From Diospyros lotus (Eukaryota; Streptophyta; Magnoliopsida; Ericales; Ebenaceae), in the NCBI RefSeq assembly GCF_014633365.1, contig NC_068345.1, positions 10,920,058 to 10,984,057 of the forward strand: a DNA stretch of 64,000 bases. The letters are read 5' to 3'. Every line of letters begins with the position of its first letter. The first letter of the stretch is position 1. Under the pieces are notes generated by a model. That model was given only the letters and a program-made list of their open reading frames with translations, searched no databases and was not told where the DNA came from. This document shows positions 35,302-45,612 of this stretch, piece by piece. The position numbers were made by a program, and so were the translations under genes.

Positions 35302-36554
35302 TGTTGTACCGAAAGAAAACTATAAGGAGAAAATAGAGGATTTTTTAAAAGCAAAAATGATATTAAAGCTTGCGGTAGTGTGCTCTAAGGCACACCAAAA
35401 GAAGGCCTCACGGCATAGGGGATTGCGACTGAGGGCTTGCGGCATAAGGGTTGAGGCATGGTAAGAAGCCTCGCGGCATAGGGGCTTGTGGCAAAGGGCT
35501 CGCAACAAAATAGCCTTGTAGTCAAGGGCCTTGCAACATGGTGGTCCTTGCTACAAGGACCTTATCATGGGAAATTGCTCTTGCGGCGCTATAAACCTTG
35601 CGACAAGAGCCTTTGCTCGGCAAGACCAAGACTCACACTCAACAATTGACACATGTCAACACCTAGCATCCTTGGGAATCACGCCTTATAAATACCTAGT
35701 TATAGGACATTGAAAATGACCTCCGGATTCGATAAAATTTTGACACATTGACTATATTTTTTTTTTCATTAACAACTATCTTCATTTGGTACTGACTTAG
35801 GCATCGGAGGGTCTTCGCGAGTGAGGATTCCTGTGAGCCTTCTGACCCATTTTCGAGTATCAATAGGGAAACATCTTTGAGGCAACTTCTCTTGTGGTGA
35901 ACACCCCTAAGGCAAATTCTCTTATGGCAACACCCTTGAGGCAACTTCTCTTGTGGCGAACATCCTTGAGGCAACTTCTCTTGTGGCTAACATCCTTGAG
36001 GCAACTTCTCTTATGGTGAACATCCTTGAGGCAACTTCCCTTACAGCAAGATCCCTTGAGGCGAGCATGCTTATGGCAAGATCCTTGAGGCAACTTCTCT
36101 CATGGTGAACATCCTTAAGGCAACTTATCTTGAGGCAAACACCCTTGAGGCAAATTCTCTTGTGGAGAACACCCTTGAGGCAACTTCTCTAATGGTGAAC
36201 ATCCTTGAGATAACTTTCCTTGCAGCAAGATCTCGTTAAGCGAGCACCCTTACGGCAAGATCCTTGAGACAACTTCTCTTGTGGAGAACACCCTTGAAGC
36301 AACTCTTCTTGTGGCAACACCCTTGAGGCAACTTCTCTTGTGGCGAACATCCTTGAGGCAACTTCCTTTGAGGCAAGATCCCTTGAGGCAAGCATCCTTG
36401 AGGCAACACCTCTTGTGGCGAACATCCTTGCGGCAACATTCTTAAGATAGTCTCACTCTCGTGGAAACCTTCTTTCACTAGACACCAAGCTCAAGTACCT
36501 ATAATAATTGGTCTCATGTCATAAAATCTAATTGTTGTATTTTTTGCAACAACC
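35302..36554 (+). mobile_element. LTR-like insert in copia pol, ~1250 bp, with minisatellite
   Basis: The insert starts TGTTGTACCG and ends TTTGCAACAACC; GTTCC occurs on both sides (35297-35301 and 36555-36559) as a probable 5-bp target duplication, and pol reads on in frame when the insert is skipped. If the true end is ...CAACA at 36551, three bases (ACC) remain unexplained. A TATA box (TTATAAATACC) lies at about 35685-35695. The 3' half is a 30-bp minisatellite, the 5' part (35385-35560) a looser 'cttgcggcataggg' repeat. Confidence 0.7.
35870..36445. repeat. 30-bp minisatellite, about 18 copies
   Basis: The unit is approximately 'cttgaggcaacttctcttgt' followed by 'ggcgaacatc', with variants. 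Because 30 is divisible by 3 and the unit lacks minus-strand stops, several overlapping minus-strand frames remain open and read as decapeptide repeats such as GCSPQEKLPQ. I regard these as by-products, not genes. Confidence 0.88.
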
Positions 36555-37766
36555 GTTCCAAATCTTTTAGTTTATTTAAAAATAATAGTTTGATTGGTTG
36601 TGGTATATTATGTGATGGTTTCTACAAGTTTAATCTTGATAATGTGTTTTTTGGGACCTTAATGACCTTGCATCATAATGTTGGTACTAAACATAGTTTA
36701 GTTTATGAAAATTCGGCTTACTTGTGGCATAAATGTTTGGGTCATATATCTAAAGAAATTATGAAAAGATTATAAAAGCATGAAATCCTTCCACATTTAG
36801 ATTTCAATGACCTCGAAGTGTGTATTGATTATATTAAAGGAAAACAAGCAAAACACAATAAGAAATGAGCCACAAGAAGCACACAACTTCTTGAAATTAT
36901 ACACATTGATATTTGTAAACCTTTTGATGCTCAATCTTTTGGTAGAGAAAAATATTTTATCACCTTTAATTATGATTTTTCGTGTTATGGTTCTATTTAT
37001 TTATTGTATGATAAATCTCAATCGGTTTGATGCACTTGAGGTGAATATTAAAGAGGTTGAGAGGTAATTAGATAAAAAGGTGAAAATCGTAAGGTAAGAT
37101 TGAGGTGGTGAATATTATGAAAAGTTTGATGAATCAAGTCAATGTCCAGGTCTATTTGCCAAATTCCTTGAAAGACATGGCATTTATGCTCAATACACAA
37201 TGCCAGGTACACTACAATAAAATGGTGTTGTTGAAAGGTGCAATCATACCCTAATGAAAATGATTAGGAGTATGATGAGTCACTCATCTTTATCCTTATC
37301 TTTGTGGATGTATGCATTAAACACTGACATGTATTTGCTGAACATGGTTCCTAGTAAGGTAGTTCCAAAGACTCATTTTGAACCATGGACAGGCATGAAA
37401 CCCAATTTAAGGCACTTACATGTTTAGGGTTTCTCAACAGAAATAAGGATTTATAATCCACATGAAGAGAAATTGGACTTTAGAACAACTAGTGGTTATT
37501 TCATTGGATATGTAGAAAAGTCAAAAAGGTACAGATTTTATTGTTCTAGTCACAATACTAGAAATATTGAAACTAGAAATGATAGGTTCATTGAAAATTG
37601 TGAAATTAGTCGGAGTGAAAGAATTCATGATGTCAACATTCAAGAAGTCAAGGTGGAAGTTCCTAAGCTCAAGATTGATACAGTTGTTGTTCCTCAAGCT
37701 GTAATCTAACCAAATAATAGTTAAAAACAACAAACACTCCATGATGAACTGATAATAGTTGAACCA
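36555..37766 (+). pseudogene. Ty1/copia GAG-pre-integrase and integrase, decayed
   Basis: 'LIGCGILCDGFYKFNLDN' then 'AYLWHKCLGHISKEIMKRL' (36590-36770) give the pre-integrase zinc-binding region. 'CIDCIKGKQAKHN' and 'IHIDICKPFDAQSFG' (about 36820-36940) begin the catalytic core. 'FLERHGIYAQYTMPGT' and 'VERCNHTLMKMIRSMMSH' (about 37165-37280) carry the later core, with a stop where the usual Q of QNG stands. The C-terminal part (37473-37709) includes 'TTSGYFIGYVEKSKRYRFYC'. Several frameshifts and stops make it non-functional. Confidence 0.85.
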
Positions 37767-38772
37767 CAAGCAATAGCATTAAGGAGATCTCAAAGACGTA
37801 GAAGATCTATTATTTCTAGCAATAGCATTAAGGAGATCTCAAAGACGTAGAAGATCTATTATTTCTAATGATTATGTGGTTTATCTACAAGAGTCAAAAT
37901 TTGACTTTGAATGGATAATGATCCAGTTTCATTTAAGCAAGCCATGGAATGTGATGATTTTACTAAATGGTTATATGCCATGAAGGAAAAGTTAAAATCT
38001 ATGAATCAAAATTAAGTCTGGGATCTAGTTGAATTTCCTAAAGGGTGTAAAAGAGTTGGATGTAAATGGATTTTTAAGACTAAACGGGACTCTAATGATA
38101 ATATTGAATGACATAAAGTTAGACTTGTTGCCAAAAGTTTTACTCGGCAAGACAACATCGATTATGAAAAGACTTTCTCACCGGTTTCTAAGAAAGATTC
38201 TCTTAGAATTATCTTACCTTTAGTGGCTCATTATAATTTGGAATTACATCAGATGGATGTTAAAATTGCATTTCTTAATGGGGATTTGGAGGAAGAGATC
38301 TATATAGATCAACTTGAAGACTTTTTTGTTGAGTGAAAAGAACACATGTTGTGTAAGTTAAAGAAATCAATATACGGACTTAAGCAAGCCTCTCATCATT
38401 GGTATCTAAAGTTTAACAATACCATTACTTCTTTTGACTTTCTAGAAAACATTGTTGATTGGTATATATACATGAAGGTCAACAGGAGTAAATTTATTTT
38501 TTGATTCTGTATGTTAATGATATTCTGCTTGTTGTTAATGATCTTGGTTTATTACATGAAACTAAGAAGTACTTCTTTGAGAATTTCAAAATGAAATATA
38601 TGAGAGAGGCAAATTATGTTATAGGAATAGAAATATTCCGTGATAGATCACAAGGATTTTTAAGGTTATTTCAAAAGGCCTATATTAATAAAATTCTATA
38701 GCAAATCAATATGGATAAGTGCTTACTAGGGGTAGTTCTAATTCAAAAGGGGGATAAGTTTAATATCATGCA
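37767..38772 (+). pseudogene. Ty1/copia reverse transcriptase, decayed
   Basis: Blocks in order: 'KQAMECDDFTKWLYAM', 'VGCKWIFKTKRDS', 'LVAKSFTRQDNIDYEKTFSP', 'HQMDVKIAFLNGDLEEEIY', 'SIYGLKQASHHWY', and 'ILYVNDILLVVNDLG' at 38501-38545. The last should hold the YVDD catalytic pair but reads YVND, so one catalytic Asp is lost by a single G-to-A change. A 49-bp tandem duplication near the start (37769-37866) shifts frame, and several stops follow. The gene continues at 40261 after a solo LTR. Confidence 0.87.
37769..37866 (+). repeat. 49-bp perfect tandem duplication in copia pol
   Basis: Two identical adjacent copies starting at 37769 and 37818 ('agcaatagcattaaggagat' and onward). As 49 is not a multiple of 3 it adds a frameshift. 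Perfect identity suggests that it is recent compared with the decay around it. Confidence 0.95.
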
Positions 38773-40260
38773 TGAAGGATCATGAACGAGGAAACAAAGC
38801 ATGCAGCAGAAGCGGTTTAAAATCAAAACCGTTCCTCGTATTGATAAGAATCTAGGAGACTTACTTTTGCGGCGGATTACCGGACGGAATGGAGCGATGG
38901 GAGCTTCTTCGCGTTGTGGAGACGACGGCTGTCCTGCTAGCCTTCGACTTCGTCGCATCAGAACTCAAACGCACCCTTTCGATCTTCCGGAGTATGACTC
39001 GAACTCGTGGCCTTTCTTCGGTGAAGAAGAATGAAAAACGACTCAGATGAAAAAACAACTAAAGAGAGATATATATAGGGAGAACCCTAGGGTTAAAACC
39101 CTAGTGGGCCAAACCCTAATGGGCCAAGATCTTTTAATTAATTTTCTAATTGGGTTAGCCCAATTAATTAATTAAAAACCCTAATGAACTATTATTTTAT
39201 TCTAGCCCAATGGACCATTCTGAATAAAATAATTCTCTCTCAATGTAATTCATCCAACAAGCCAAATGTATTAAAAAATACATGAGTTACATCGAGCTAC
39301 CCCGGGGACCAAAAGACAAATTATTCACGGCTACTAAAATGACCAAAATATCCCTGCTACCTAGTAGCTATATTTTGTCATTCTAAGTGTTCCAACTATC
39401 ACCATATGGTAACACTGACCCCACGAATAATTTTGCATATGCCATGTCTTTGACCTACTAGTGTAATGACGAAAATACCCCTCTGCGTAACACCCATCAT
39501 TTAGAAAGGAATAATGTACTAACACCTTTCTAAATGACTTCTACCATCCTTAGATCACTAGTCCAATAATCCGTGACTACTCGAATGTACTTGCTTATCA
39601 CTGGGAGCTACCCAGAAGCACACACTCTTAAGTTACGTTCCCAGGGCCCTGGATTATTCGATTATTCTTGGACAATCACAAGGGGGTGAATCACAGAAAC
39701 TATCTTGTATTAGTCTGTCTTAGCTAATTAGAAACCATACTCCCAACTCAAAAGGATATTGATCTTTGATAGACCTCACCTACAATGAATCTAAGAATAT
39801 AGCTCTAGGTTCACTAGACCACCAACTAATACTCAAGTATTAGAGTACTCGTCCACGTAGTAGCAGTGATAGACTAGCTCCATGATAATTAGTACTTTGT
39901 CATTAGCCTCTATCACAGGTCCACTCTACGCATTCCAAATGCGCTTGTACAATTAGAGTAAACGGACTGTTTACTGGCTAAGGCAAGCCATCCTCCATTA
40001 GGATCTATTGCACAATGATCTTATCATGATAGAATGCCCAGTTCTATCAAAAGATCAAGAGTTATATTTTCTTGCTTATTAAGTACCCATGATTCATGCC
40101 TAACTGTGAAGAACGACCCATCACATGAATCACTTACTTAATAGCATGGACACCTTTCCAACAATTAAATGCAAATAATATATGTGCCATAAACTGAATA
40201 AAAGAAACATCATTACCATAAATTAAACAAAACGTGTCTTTAGGGCATACATTTCCAACA
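38773..40260 (-). mobile_element. Solo LTR, 1488 bp, in copia RT
   Basis: On the minus strand it starts TGTTGGAAATGTATGCCC, a typical plant copia LTR start, and ends GATCCTTCA. A perfect 5-bp target duplication ATGCA flanks it (38768-38772, 40261-40265). The host RT frame continues directly across it. A TATA-type stretch (TATATATATCTC, minus strand) lies at about 39076-39065. No genes lie inside; open frames near 38743-39058 are incidental. Confidence 0.93.
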
Positions 40261-40920
40261 ATGCAATGCCCAAAAAATGAATTGGAACAAGAGCAAATAC
40301 AAAATATTCCTTATGCATTAGCATTTGAGAGCTTAAAGTATGCTCAAACTTGCACCAGACTAGACATTAGCTTTGTTGTCGAAGTTCTAAGCGAGTATCA
40401 AAGTCATCTAAAGAAAATTCTCAAATACTTGCAGGGAATAAAAGATCACATGCTCACTTATAGAAGATTTGATCACCTTGAGGTGATTAGATATTCAAAT
40501 TCACATCTCGCCAGATGTGTTGATACCAAAAAATCCCCATTTGGCTAGCTGTTCCTATTAGCTAGAAGAACGATTTCATGAAAAAATGTGAAGCAATCTA
40601 TCATCACTGCATCTACTATGAAAGCTAAATTTGTGGCTTGCTTTGAGCCCACCATTAATGGTTTATGATTGCGAAATTTTATTTCAGAGTTTTGGATTGT
40701 CAACAGTATTATCAAGTCGTTGAAAATTTATTGTGATAACTTCGCAGCAGTATTCTTCTCTAAAAACGACAAATATTCCAAGAGTACTAATCTTATGGAA
40801 ATTAAATATTTGGTCGTTAAAGAAGAAGTTTAGAAATATACAGTGTCAATAGAGTATATTAGCGCCGATCTTATGATTGCAGATCCTATGACAGCAATGA
40901 CTGTCGCCCAAAATATTTAA
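40261..40920 (+). pseudogene. Ty1/copia RT end and RNase H, decayed
   Basis: After the solo LTR the frame resumes with 'QCPKNELEQEQIQNIPYALA' (the copia RT-RNase H link), then 'AQTCTRLDISFVVEVLSEYQ' and 'LKYLQGIKDHMLTYRR'. Later pieces match RNase H: 'SNSHLARCVDTKKS', 'KQSIITASTMKAKFVACFE' and 'IEYISADLMIADPMT'. Stops occur at 40546-40548 and beyond. This is the 3' end of the copia pol gene. Confidence 0.85.
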
Positions 40921-41314
40921 TGAACATGTTGAAAGGATGGGTATTTTGGGCATCATGTAATTTGACTCTATTAAGGTATTTGACACTTTGAGCTCATGTT
41001 ACATGTTTATGATATTCAAGTTTTCTATTTGTATACATAACTGTTTTAGAATAAAGTTTACAGGAATAATTAAAGTTTGACCGTTATGATCATCTTCATT
41101 AAAAGTCATGTTAAGTTGAAAGTTAGTGTTGTAGTACATAGAAGGGACTGTGTTCGAAAAAATTGACATACAACCTCCATGATTCGCATTAATATTTTAA
41201 CTTAATAATAATATAATTATAACAAAAAAAAAAGAATTTAAATTACGATTCTTGTGCACATTATGTTCTCTTATTAAATCATAAAGGTAATATCATATGA
41301 GCCAAGTAGGAGAA
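40921..41314 (+). other. Copia 3' untranslated region and polypurine tract
   Basis: Non-coding. A purine-rich 'aagtaggagaa' (41304-41314) ends directly at the LTR start, as expected for the plus-strand primer of a copia element. Confidence 0.7.
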
Positions 41315-42462
41315 TGTAAGAATTATCTTGTGGCTCACATGATAATTAATGAAAAATATGTCATAAGATAAATCAATAACAATTATCTGGTATGTTGTGT
41401 GTGAAGCACCTAAAACGATGTCGTCTCGATGGAGGGTAAAGATGGCAACCTCAGTTGCCCATTTTGGATGGCTGATGGAGGGCTACTTGGCAACCATCAA
41501 GACTATACCTCTACCCGATGCCTCTTGATTGTCCTTTGCCCCCTTTCTGTTAATTGTGTTATACGATCAACTAATAGCCATCGATGCTGCCTTTATTAGA
41601 TCTAATCCCAGCCGCTCAAATATCATATATATTCTACAGTGCCTCGGGATGGTAAGCAGATAAAAAAATTACAGAAAAGAAAAGGGAAATAGGGAGATCG
41701 ATCGGAGAAAGGTTTTGGTGAGAAAAACTTTCGTTCTTGTTGTTTTTTGTTCTCATTGTAATCTTTGGTTCTTAGGTTTGCTTCTAATTTGTATTTGATA
41801 ATTGTGAGGCTATTTTGTTAGAGGAACCAGTGATGTACAGTTGGTAAGTTCTGAGTTTGTAACCCTACTCAAAATAGTGCAATGAGCTCGTTCTTCTTGA
41901 GTTCAACATGGACGTAGCCCTAATTAAGGTGAACCATGGTAAATTTTTGTGTCCTCTTTCTACTTTTGTTTTTCTTTTCGTTCTGATTTTCTTGCGTTTT
42001 TTATTGCATAAGTGTGTGTATGTTTTCTGTTCTATCGAAGTGATTGGATTCTGAGAACGTTTTTGTAATCTGCTTTGTTTGAGTCTTCCTCTCGTCACAA
42101 CATGGTATATTATAATATAATTAATATAAATATTTTATCAGATATTATGGTGTTTATCTGATAAAATAATTAAATCCAATATCAGATATAATTATGTTAA
42201 CCTAATGAGATAATTAAATGATTCAATAAGATAATTGATTAATTATAATTCTATTTGGTTTAAAAGATATGAATAATAACTGATAAAGAGTCTTGATGTG
42301 AGACTACTTTTACTATTATAAATAAGGGGTTTCGTCATCTCCTTACCTAACACAGAAAAATAATTACAATCATATTTTATATCCATCATTATGGTTGAGG
42401 TTAAGGGGGAGAAACCAGATTCTGGTATTTTATCTTTGACTAAAAATTCACTTTACGGCTTA
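41315..42462 (+). mobile_element. 3' LTR of the Ty1/copia element, interrupted
   Basis: Starts TGTAAGAATTATCTTG after the polypurine tract and pairs with the 5' LTR at 29745-30150. Without the 710-bp insert and its duplication it is about 430 bp. The two LTRs stop matching near 42462, after 'ggcttaatt'; a clean CA end is not visible there, so the exact border and target duplication remain open. Confidence 0.75.
41393..42102 (+). mobile_element. Solo LTR, 710 bp, in the copia 3' LTR
   Basis: Ends TGTTGTGTG and GTCACAACA give the inverted pair TGTTGTG/CACAACA. A perfect 5-bp target duplication TGGTA flanks it (41388-41392, 42103-42107). The 5' LTR shows the site without the insert. U5-like sequence 'ctcaaaatagtgcaatgag' and 'tgaaccatggtaaatttttg' suggests a copia-type LTR in plus orientation. 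Confidence 0.9.
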
Positions 42463-42945
42463 ATTTCTGATGGATCCAGGTATGCGTTTAATTATTGAAT
42501 TACATGAGTTTTATGATTTATGAGCATAATGTTTAATTGTGTGTTATTAATTATACATGCAATATTATAGCTTACATATCCTTCCCCAATAAATGGAAAA
42601 CTCCTATTGTATCAAATGTACACTCACAACCTTGCTAAGACTGTAATTTTACTTCTAGAGTGAGATTGACTAAGCATAAGAGGGTCCGCGAGTGACTTCA
42701 CCTGCACCCCTAACTGGTTTCTTCCGTACAAGTTGCTCGTAGAATTACACCCGAAACATTATCCCACTATAATCAAGACACTCTCCCACACACAAAAGAA
42801 AAAAAATATATTATTATATCTTACCAACAACAAATTTAGTTTTAATTTTTTAAACAAAATTTAAAATTCAATATAATGATAAAATTAAATTTGTTGAGTT
42901 TGGACGTCATGCTGATAGAGTTATTTTTAATTTTTCTAAAACAAA
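42463..42945. other. Non-coding AT-rich stretch
   Basis: No gene-like frame. The first bases after the copia LTR ('ctgatggatccaggtatg') resemble a degenerate tRNA primer site, which could mean more internal element sequence once followed; weak. Confidence 0.4.
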
Positions 42946-43220
42946 CATATGGAAGGTATTTTAGAAAATTATTTTATGGGCAAAATTTTATAACTTAACC
43001 TATATATATAATAGAATAGGGAAATTCTATTAGCAGCCCAACAAATTACTCCTCACAGCCCACTCCATGTAAAATTATGCATTAATTTTCAACTTTCCAT
43101 TTTAACCCCAACCCATTACCTCCTCCGACCACCGCCTCAGCTCTCTCTTTTTCTCTCGCACCATATACACATATACACACACAAACACATACACCATATA
43201 TATATATATATATACACACT

Positions 43221-43256
<36 letters not shown>

Positions 43257-45612
43257 CACACACGATTTCATGGTCGTGGCCATGGCAGCCACTACCATGG
43301 AAGCCCACCCACCTCGCAGAGAGAAAGAGAGAGAGAGAGGGTCGGCCATGGCCAACCCACACACACACATTTATATATATATATACACACACACTCACAC
43401 ACACACATATATATATATACACACACGCGCGCATGACCGTGGCCATGGAACCTCCACACCGCGAGGTGCGGGGGTTTCTCAAATCCCCACACCTCGCGGT
43501 GCGGAGAATTGTACAATCTCTGCACCGCGAGGTGCGGAGGTTCCATGGCCGCGGCCATGCATGTGTGTGTGTATACATATATGTGTGTGTGTGTGAGTGT
43601 GTGTATATATATATATATATATAAATATGTGTGTGTGGGTCAGCCATGGCCAACCCACTCTCTCTCTCCGTGAAGTGGGTGGGCTTCCATGGTCGCGGCT
43701 GCCATGGCCACGGCCATGAAATCGTGTGTGTATATATATATATATGTGTGAGTGTGTATATACATATATATGGTGTATGTGTTTGTGTGTGTATATGGTG
43801 CGGGAGAAAAAGAGAGAGCTGAGGCGATGGTCGGGGTGGTCGGAGGAGGTAATGGGTTGGGGTTAAAATGGGAAGTTGAAAATTAATGCATAATTTTACT
43901 CTTTCATGGTGATGGCCTTGTTCCCTTATGGGTTTAATTATTTAAAATAAATAATTAAATTTATAAGACAAATGATATATATTTATTATTTTTCTATTTT
44001 TAAGCTTAAACATGTTTTGTAATTGTTATATTTATCAAAACATAAGAATTACACCTTATCTTATCTTATGCTACACAGAATATATAAAAGACAAATTCAT
44101 ATTGAAAAAAGGAACCAAAGTTTGAATTAACTAAAGCTCCCAATTCATGAGGGCAGACTGTCGATTCGCGTAGGACCCTCCTGTTTGAAAAAAGGAACTA
44201 TCACTAAAAAGAGTCAAAGAAAACTACTCTTTTGTGGATTTATGGCCATACGATATGCACACCATTGCTGAAACTAATCTAAGTATAGATGTCTGGGACA
44301 GTTTTGATAGTGATTATATATATTGAAGATGTTAATTGGACTTTTATTTATAATATATATTTTTAGTAAAACTTGTGCATTAATGCTTTGAATATTTATA
44401 TTGATGTGATATAAAATGTATATAACACATTATTATAAGTGAATATCTAAATAACATTTTCATACATATTATATATATATAAATAGTCACCTCTATATCT
44501 ATCTATTATCCACTTTCAACAATTACAATATTTTGAGTCTAAATAAAAATTCTTCTTGTTGACGTTGATCTCCCCGTGGGTAACTTAAGAATATTGACGG
44601 CGCTATACAAGAGTTATTTTTGTAGCTTTTTAATAATATAAATAAATATTAAAAATTAATTAAACCTTACTTTCTTTACTTTTTGAGTTACAAAAACGCT
44701 AATTAAATTTTTGTGAAAGTAGATTTTTTTCAATTGATAATATAGACAAGAAAAAAAAATCTGAAAACGTGAGAGTTAAATAAATAAAAAATGTGGAGAT
44801 TCCGTAGCCAAGTCTTGATTAAAAAGTGATCAATTTATTTTTATTTATTTCTTTAATACATAGATCAGTGCAGATTTCTTAGATAAAATTTCTACTGTCC
44901 AAAAACTCATTTTATCAAATTGTTCTCCTAAAATAACGCTACTTTTTGCTCTTTTTTTTATTACGTTACCGGTTTACACCTCACTATTCATTGCCTGACA
45001 TTAGAAAATAACCTATAGACTTGGAGAGTTGGGGAATTTTCTCATCTAAATGGAATAACAAAATAAACAAAGTATGAATTCAAACAAAAAACTATCATAA
45101 AATAAAATTAATAATTTTGAGGCTTTTATGTTTTTTAATGCCCTAAGCATAAGATTTAGTGACGTATGCCTTTAGGTGTCACTAGCAACCAGAGAACAAG
45201 TTGTGATGAAGCAATTAATTGGTTGAAATTAATTAGAGACTTGTGATGTGGTGGACTTTTCATTCCAATCCATTTTTGCAATCGTGACCATCATTTTTCT
45301 TTATAAATAAGATGAATCTCGATTGAGGGACTAAGCTTGGCTTACGTCAACACAAAAACCATGAAGGAATGGTAATATATTGCATCCAAACCTCCCTCCA
45401 TGTGCATACTATGCAAAAATAAATTTAAAAGAATACAGCAATGAAGTTAAATTGTTTTAAAACCGTATAAATATATACAATAAATTTATATATTGTATAA
45501 ATTGTTTTAATTTGGAAGATTAAGACTGTTAGGAGACTATTCTATATCTAGTCGTGGACCATTGTTTGGCTAAGCAGAAAGGTCAGTTGGTGGCCTGGAA
45601 AGTCAAGTATGG
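42946..45612 (+). repeat. Tandem duplication, copy 1 (with foldback insert)
   Basis: Starts 'catatggaaggtatttta'-like sequence and ends 'ggaaagtcaagtatgg', directly joined to copy 2. Copies share long stretches, such as 'ctctttcatggtgatggcct' (43901; 45757), 'ccaattcatgagggcagact', 'tgtgcat' blocks and 'ttggaagattaagactgtta'. Copy 1 has the ~830-bp palindrome (43070-43898) and lacks about 29 bases ('tgtttattgagttgtaattt' onward) present at 47216 and in the third relative at 10318. The short frame ending 'FDSDYIY' (44220-44325) is kept in copy 2, but the differences between copies are nearly all amino-acid-changing, so I do not call it a gene. Confidence 0.85.
43070..43898. repeat. Large foldback palindrome, ~830 bp
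   Basis: The left arm starts 'taaaattatgcattaatttt' and the right arm ends with its exact complement 'aaaattaatgcataatttta'. Arms of about 400 bases match along their length, including 'aaccccaacccattacctcc' against 'ggaggtaatgggttggggtt', and the CA/TA microsatellites pair too. Near the centre (43450-43540) copies of 'cctcgcggtgcgg' / 'ccgcaccgcgagg' form a second level of inverted repeats. Long open frames on both strands are CA/TA-repeat artefacts. A transcript would fold into one long hairpin. Confidence 0.9.

Noticed and set aside
35870..36445. CRISPR-like array (30-bp repeats)
   Set aside because: There are no unique spacers between repeats, and the context is a plant retrotransposon.
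35696..36478. Minus-strand repeat proteins
   Set aside because: Open only because a 30-bp minisatellite lacks stops; there is no promoter, and the frames overlap one another.
43102..43822. Long open frames on both strands (up to 183 codons) in the palindrome
   Set aside because: They are Tyr/Ile and Cys/Val runs from TA and CA/GT microsatellites and exist on both strands because the region is a palindrome; there is no domain.
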